Below, one piece after another: positions 58,449 to 64,000 of a stretch of DNA of 64,000 nucleotides; position 1 is the stretch's first letter, and every line of letters begins with the position of its first letter. A program made the position numbers and the translations under genes. The notes under the pieces were generated by a model. That model made no database searches. It had not been told where the DNA came from and saw only the letters and a program-made list of their open reading frames with translations. The stretch is from positions 5,890,001 to 5,954,000 of the forward strand of contig OW051495.1 in assembly GCA_932521035.1 (NCBI GenBank), written 5' to 3'. This stretch comes from Oscheius dolichura (Eukaryota; Nematoda; Chromadorea; Rhabditida; Rhabditidae).

Positions 58449-60512
58449 TCACGACCTCGAAGACGAGCTCAGCTCCGAGGAGGACAGACGAGACTTGACA
58501 TCCTCCTTTGGCAGGAACGGCAAACACGAGAAATGGAGAAGAAATCTTCCCAGGGAGCCTTTGAAAGTGTAGGCGTCCTCGTCGTAGCCGAGTCCCGCGT
58601 CCTCCTCCTCCGTTGACTCGGGAATCCCTCTCTGCGCACGAGTTGCCCCTATATCAGAATATATATTTGAAGGGTAGTCACGTACCCGGCACTGTGTTGT
58701 CCAGGAAGGCGGCAACAATACCTCCGACGAGCATTTTTATACTGAGCAACATGTTCAGGACATCGTCCAGGTTGCTGTTCCCCGTCCTTAGGGGCTCCCT
58801 CTCGAGATGGCGTGGCACGACGAGTCCAATCATCAGAGACAGCCCGATGATAGCCAGGTTTCTGGTGAGCTGGAGGTCGATAAGCTATAATGTTACGGTA
58901 TTTGCCATATTTGGAAGAGGGTTACCTGGAGATTGCTCATGGATACGCCGGCTATTAGACTCACTCCCATAGTGAGCATAGCCCCTACGAGTGCCTCTGG
59001 GATGGATGCCAACAGAGCGGCACACTTGGTGAACACTCCCAAAAGGACGAGTATGAGGCCGGCTGTCTGGAGTGTCCTTCTGCTGGCTATTCGAGTCAGA
59101 TGGATAAGGGCTATGTTGTTATCTTGCTATGCTTTTATAATATATATACCGATATTTTCAGAGTATGTTGTAACAGCCGTGCCAATCCCCATCGAAGCGG
59201 AGATAAGGCTACCGATTCCTGAAGAACACAGTTATAGACAGACGGATGGGCAGACCTTCGGTGATGATTCCCCTATTGACGGCGTCTTTGGGTGGCGGCC
59301 TCTGTTGGGTGACCCGGGCCAAAAGGCTGTAGTTCCCGAGATTCTCTACTACAGCGGCCAGACACGAGGCCAGGTATCCCAGGAAGAGGCCGAGGTTGAA
59401 CGAGGGCATTCCAAACATTCCTGTCAAGGATTATTCAAAATAAGTATAGAGCCACCTGGATAGGGCAAGTTGAACCAGTCGGACTCCTTCAAAACAGCTA
59501 TCGTTTCATTTCTATCCGTCCTGATTGGACTGCCCTGGGGTTCGAGGTTGGTCACGGTGAGGATGAGACAGAGCAACCACACCCAGATGATACTCAACAG
59601 GTAGGGGAACTGGCCGAACAGACGGATGCCACGGCGGAACCCCGGAGGACGGACGACGACTTCTTCGAGGTAGACAGCCATGACAACTACACTGAGGAGC
59701 ATGCTGAGAGGAAGGCTTGGATAGGGAGGGGGAGGAATTACACGATGGATATCCAGTGAAGAGACATCTTCTCTTCCATTGTTGGCATTATGGAAATGCT
59801 GAGGAGGATCATCAGGGGAGTGATTGTGATCGGGCCGATGAGTCTGGACAGGAGCCCGGCGATGCCCGTACACCCCACGACGACGAAGAAGAGACAGGCG
59901 GCGATGAGACTGCCGGCTATCTGACAGACACCTAGTTCGGGCCATCTGAGACCTACCTCGTTGAGTCTGGCCTTCCATATGGCAGAATCCACATGATCCG
60001 AGAGGCCGTATGGACATTGGGAACGAGATTTGTAGACGAGTAGAGGAGGGAGGAAAGCGATGGACGGACCATGGAGGATGGGCAACCTGGGAGGATGAGG
60101 GACAGGAGAGAGGGAGAGTACCTGATTCCAAGGGTTGTCTGGAGAATTGTGGCGATGCCACAGGCGACAAAAGTGGCGGCTATGAGCTGGACTCGAAGGC
60201 TGACGGTGTCCTGCCCGGCACAGACGATATCCGAGAGGAGAATCGGGTAGATCAGGAGACTCGAGGTACAGACCATCGCTTGCTGGAAGTTACCGTATCT
60301 CCCTTTCGAAGAGTCTCTCCGCGATTCAATAACGGAACTACAAAGGGCCGATTTTCGCTCTTTGTTTCCGTTCCTTTTTTCTCTTTCGCTGACAATTTGA
60401 TACAGCAAGAGAAGAATACAAAACATAATCGACCGTTTACCTGGAAGCCAAAGAGGAGGGTGTCTCCGAGTCGGGGAACATCGTTGACTCCCAGTTGGAG
60501 CACTCCTTTCAT
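58449..60512 (-). CDS. SLC23-family nucleobase/ascorbate transporter, copy A
   Basis: Fourteen-helix NAT transporter. It begins MKGVLQLGVNDVPRLGDTL and LLFGFQQAMVCTSS; the family's TM1 QH is QQ here. Then ILHGPSIAFLPPLLVY, GLFLGYLASCLAAVVENLGN, and VNRGIITEG followed by GIGTAVTTYSENIALIHLTR, the NAT signature, where the usual ENxG reads ENIA. Then KMLVGGIVAAFLDNTVPG, RAQRGIPES and a Ser-rich acidic tail. Glu at the first signature position is like nucleobase carriers rather than the Pro of ascorbate carriers. The start is preceded by CTCCTTTTAG. It lies downstream of copy B in the same orientation. Confidence 0.83.
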
Positions 60513-61208
60513 TCTTCTTCTAAAAGGAGGGTTTGAAGCAGAACGGAACGGGAAACAGGAAGAAGTGGAAAAGAATTGCCTCTCTCGGCCGACTGTGTGA
60601 TATGACAAGGTCGACGAACCTGCCTGGAACTGCCGCCGGCAACGGCTAATGATTTACGTCTTTTAGAAGAAACTCTGGGCGAAAACACGAACTTTGTGGG
60701 AAGACGAGGATGGCAGACCGGGGAAAAGGGGGAAACAGCTGAATTGGGACAAAGGGGGAAAGGGGGGAGAAGAGCGGGAAGGGTAGGCACCGAACGAGAG
60801 AATGTGTTGTTCGACAGGGGATAATGCACTCGGCCGGTTTGAGGGGGATTTCATAAAATGTCCTCTCTGATAATGGGTGGAGAGGCTGTTTCATACTGAA
60901 ACGGTTCGCGGGTTCCGGTTGTCGTAGTCACCCGAACACAATCAGCTTACCCGAAATACATTGGGAGTCAAAAATGATCACAAATGATAAAAACATCCCT
61001 CATGACCGATTTATCGGAGTAGAGGTAAACAGGGCGGTAATAGTCCGGAGTGTGGACAAGAGGCCACGGAGATCAAAAAGGGGGAGGGGCAGACGGGGGA
61101 ACGGTTTAAATGCCCTAGGGGGAGAGGGGACAGGAACGGTGGCCACAAACATCAGGGCAAACGGTTCAACGGGAGGGGAAAATATTTAATTCAAACAATC
61201 AACAGGGA
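60513..61208. other. Spacer between SLC23 copies
   Basis: No supported gene. The part around 61060-61160 is strongly purine-rich on the plus strand (repeated GGGGGA/GGGGAG runs). Confidence 0.5.
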
Positions 61209-63338
61209 TTAGGTGGGGCACGGGGAGCAGACAGGGAGGTCAGGAAGTGACGGGAGGAAGGGCAGCCGTTGGAGGAAAGACGCCTTTCGCAGAAGGGACT
61301 CGGCCCACTCGGGAAGGGAATAGCCGTCTCGCATGTAGCCTATCTCTTTCCCCTCGGATGGAGGGAAGCCTCTCTGTTCCTTGGTAGCTCCTGCAGATGC
61401 CTACTTTAAAATGGAAACTGTACACTCACCTCCGACAACGTTGTCCAGGACGAAGGCGATGAGTCCGCCGACGAGCATCCGAATGCCGAGGAGCATATTG
61501 AAGATATCGTCTGCCGTCTTGTTCCCGGTCTTTATCGGATGTAGCTCGAAGTGTTGGGGGATGGTCATACCGGCCAGGACCGACAATCCAATAATGGAGA
61601 GATTCCGCGAAAGGCGGAGATCTACCGACTGGAAAGAGGCAGAGTCCCTATCTAGGGAGGAACCTACGTGGAGGTTGCTAAGAGCCACTCCGGCTATCAT
61701 GGTCATTCCCATTGCCAGAATCCCTCCAATAATGGCCTCGGGAATAGTGGCCAGCACAGCAGCAAACTTAGTGAAGAGACCCATTAATAGGAGGAGAACC
61801 CCCGCCATTTGCATTGTCACTCGACTACAGACCTAGAATACCCTGTCAGAGAACCAGCCAGTACTTCCCCTTGTGATCTGCATTAAAGCGACATTTTCTG
61901 CGTAAGTTGTAATTCCCGTTCCTATTCCAAAAACAGCTGCCAGGATAGCTCCGAACCCTTCGCAGATAATGGCTCGGTTGGTATTGGACATGGGCGGGTG
62001 CCGTTCCTCGCTTATCCGGGCACACATGGCGTAATCCCCAATACTCTCCATTGTACAGGCCATAGCCGAGGCCACGTAGCCGAGAAGAAGGCCAATGTTG
62101 ATTCTAAACGGACCATATGCACCTAAAGGGCACAAGTAAAAGAGAATGAAGAGCGGATACCGGGAAGGGGAACCTGGAACCAAGGAGACTGGTGGAGAAC
62201 GCCGAGAGAGACGTTCTTGTCCACCCGGGCCTGCCCCTCTTCTGGCTCGAGATCCGTCGTCGTCAGTATCAGACACACCAACCAGGCCAGTCCGATCCCT
62301 ATGAGGTACTGAAACTCTCATTTATATTGGATTAAATGGGAAAGTACGGGAAACTGTCCGAAAATACGTGAAGATGTCACCCGAAAGCGTTTTTTAGAGA
62401 AAGAGTAATAGGGGATGGGCACCCGGACATCTTCCAGGAACACCACCAACACCACCAGGATGAGAAATTCGCTGAACAAGGCGATATAAGGAGATGGGGG
62501 TGTCTACAAGATAGAGATCCAGTGAACGGCCATCTTCTGTTCGAGGGTGGGCACAGTCCCCAGGGTTAGCAGGGTTATCAGAGGAGCGATGGTGACCGGA
62601 CCAACGAATTTGGCAAACATTCCAACGAGGCCCGTGGCACCCAGGAACACCATTGGGAGCACACCGAAGAGGAGACTGCCTTGGATCTGGAGACAGTGCA
62701 AAAGGGGAGATCGCCTCTTACTGTTCTCATCCGGAACATCCACTCTTCTGGAGGGACGAGGGTGTTTTCGTCAGCTGAGCAGTAATTCTCTGGAAGAGCT
62801 TTGAAGGCCAACAAAGGAGGGAGGAAGGCGAACGACGGGCCGTGGAGGATGGACAGACGGAGGCCGAAGGTGGTCTGAAGGGGAGGGGTGAGGACAGAGA
62901 GAATGAGCGATGCCTGGACTATGGTGGCCAGGCCGGAAGTGACAAAAGTGGCAGCTATGAGCTGGACACGGAGTTCGGTCGTGGCCGAGCCGGCACAGGC
63001 GACGTCGGCCGTCAGGAAGGGGACCACGAGCAGGCCCGACAGACACAGCATCGTTTGCTGGAAAGAGGACTTATTCTTCTTTTCTGGGAAAACTCATGGA
63101 GCGTTTTCAACTTTGAACGGAACCAGTTTCTATTTCTATTGGCAAAACTACTTTTACGGCAAAAACAACAGACCAAGGACCATGAAAGACTCCCGTTTCT
63201 GTTCCAGGAAATGGAAAGAGTATTGTCTTATAGAAAAAGAGAAGGACAGACCTGGAATCCGAAGAGGAAGATACTGGGCCATCGGGGGACGTCGGAGACC
63301 CGTAGATGTAGTTTGGAAGTATTTTCTGGGAGTGGCAT
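61209..63338 (-). CDS. SLC23-family nucleobase/ascorbate transporter, copy B
   Basis: Tandem paralogue of copy A. It starts MPLPENTSKLHLRVSDVPRW, then LFGFQQTMLCLSGLLVVPFL, LSILHGPSFAFLPPLLAFK, LLLGYVASAMACTMESIGDY, TNRAIICEGFG, and the NAT signature GTGITTYAENVALMQITR (again Glu first and Ala in place of Gly), MLVGGLIAFVLDNVVGG, KEQRGFPPSEGKEIGYM and a C-terminus VCSPCPT. The ATG is two bases from GTTTCAG, acceptor-like. Substrate is not determinable; the signature favours nucleobases over ascorbate. Confidence 0.85.
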
Positions 63339-63743
63339 GGCTGAAACTGAGAGAACTCTTCAATAAACAGTGGCACGGCGTAATCAGCTGGTAATCCTCT
63401 CGGCGCAGGTTGAATTTTGACCCGATCGAAAGCAAACCAGCGGATGGGAACATTACAGGCGAAGGATTGCAATGATCGCCGCCGGATCTTATGACCGCTT
63501 TTATGCGTTTGCCAAACAAGGTCTTCCCCAGCAGGAAACAACTTTTTCGGGAACACGGCTGATGATCTCCCGGTACCTCTGGGTGTTACTCTCGAGATTA
63601 TTATTACGGATAGGCTGTAACTACAAGAGGAAGGTCAGCCAAGGCTCCTTAATCGTAGTCGTTTCCATGGCACCTGGGGTAGTAGCAGGCTTACAACTCC
63701 CTCAGTTGGCAACATCCGCACTAGCCGGAGATCTGAACTACTA
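63339..63743. other. Divergent spacer
   Basis: Between SLC23 copy B (minus) and the last gene (plus). A 90-codon plus-strand frame (63472-63744) overlaps the next ATG but has no recognisable features. Confidence 0.4.
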
Positions 63744-64000
63744 ATGAGTATAGAGATCAGCGACGGCATCCTCGCTGGCTACCTCGCCCTGTCTGCCGTC
63801 CTTCTCGCCATTCGCTATGTGAGTCTCCCTCTTCCCATTGGCACTTGTCTTACTCAACTCGTCAGACTAAGATCTACCGCTGCACCCGTGTGATGTTCCT
63901 CCTCCTCTGGCTCTGTATGTACATCTTCCTGACTGCCCGTCTGTCAATCTGTAACTTCTACGGGCAGCTCTCCGAGATCCAGTTCATTTCGGTTCTCGTT
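63744..64000 (+). CDS. Start of an unidentified multi-pass membrane protein (truncated by window end)
   Basis: Exon 1 encodes MSIEISDGILAGYLALSAV with a hydrophobic helix. A 48-nt-class intron (GTGAGT..GTCAG) follows, then KIYRCTRVMFLLLWLCMYI and LTARLSICNFYGQLSEIQF, a second and third hydrophobic region. The layout of short loops between helices suggests a receptor or transporter. The family is not recognised and the rest lies outside the window. Confidence 0.5.

Noticed and set aside
60010-60600. 196-codon plus-strand frame
   Set aside because: Antisense to SLC23 copy A transmembrane exons.

Overview
The window is a gene-dense eukaryotic segment, most probably from a nematode. The evidence is a serpentine chemoreceptor of the Srt type (5069-6333), a secreted protein with a DUF281/C6-like cysteine pattern (36297-37259), very short spliceosomal introns (often 23-50 nt), and splice-acceptor-like sequences within about 30 nt of many start codons, as expected where a spliced leader is added. 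Species cannot be named. Gene models were joined by hand from homology, GT..AG sites and phase, so exact ends of a few genes are uncertain.

Left part (1-15250): ALDH1L-type formyl-THF dehydrogenase and an ABHD10-like hydrolase, probably co-transcribed; an Srt receptor; on the minus strand HSCB co-chaperone, U2B''/U1A snRNP protein and cereblon in a tight row; MAPKAPK2/3 kinase; a TMEM53-like protein with a tiny membrane protein just downstream; then a short element flanked by TTAA.

Middle (15300-31000): minus-strand PI4K type II, two tandem LTA4H-type aminopeptidases and a VCP-lysine methyltransferase; then a plus-strand SLC37A4-like transporter whose first intron holds a complete SLC25A19-like carrier gene on the same strand; then erlin, whose penultimate large intron is filled by an antisense gene for a Ser/Lys/Thr-rich protein.

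Right part (31300-64000): a TBC1D8/9 RabGAP with two introns each holding an antisense gene (a DUF547 protein and a secreted DUF281-like protein); a predicted N-myristoylated basic protein; an SLC17 transporter; a MITE-like hairpin; GFAT; two small secreted Cys-containing proteins; two tandem kinesin-6 (KIF23/ZEN-4) genes sharing an apparently identical 1,210-nt tract with SMIM12 between them; a LARP7-like RNA-binding protein; two tandem SLC23 transporters; and the start of an unidentified membrane protein.

The most unusual theme is nesting: four complete genes lie inside introns of three hosts. In the three antisense cases the guest's AATAAA lies within about 35 nt of the host donor. The other strong signal is the kinesin tract, which looks like recent gene conversion. 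Base composition alternates between GC-rich blocks with minimal introns and AT-rich blocks with longer ones.
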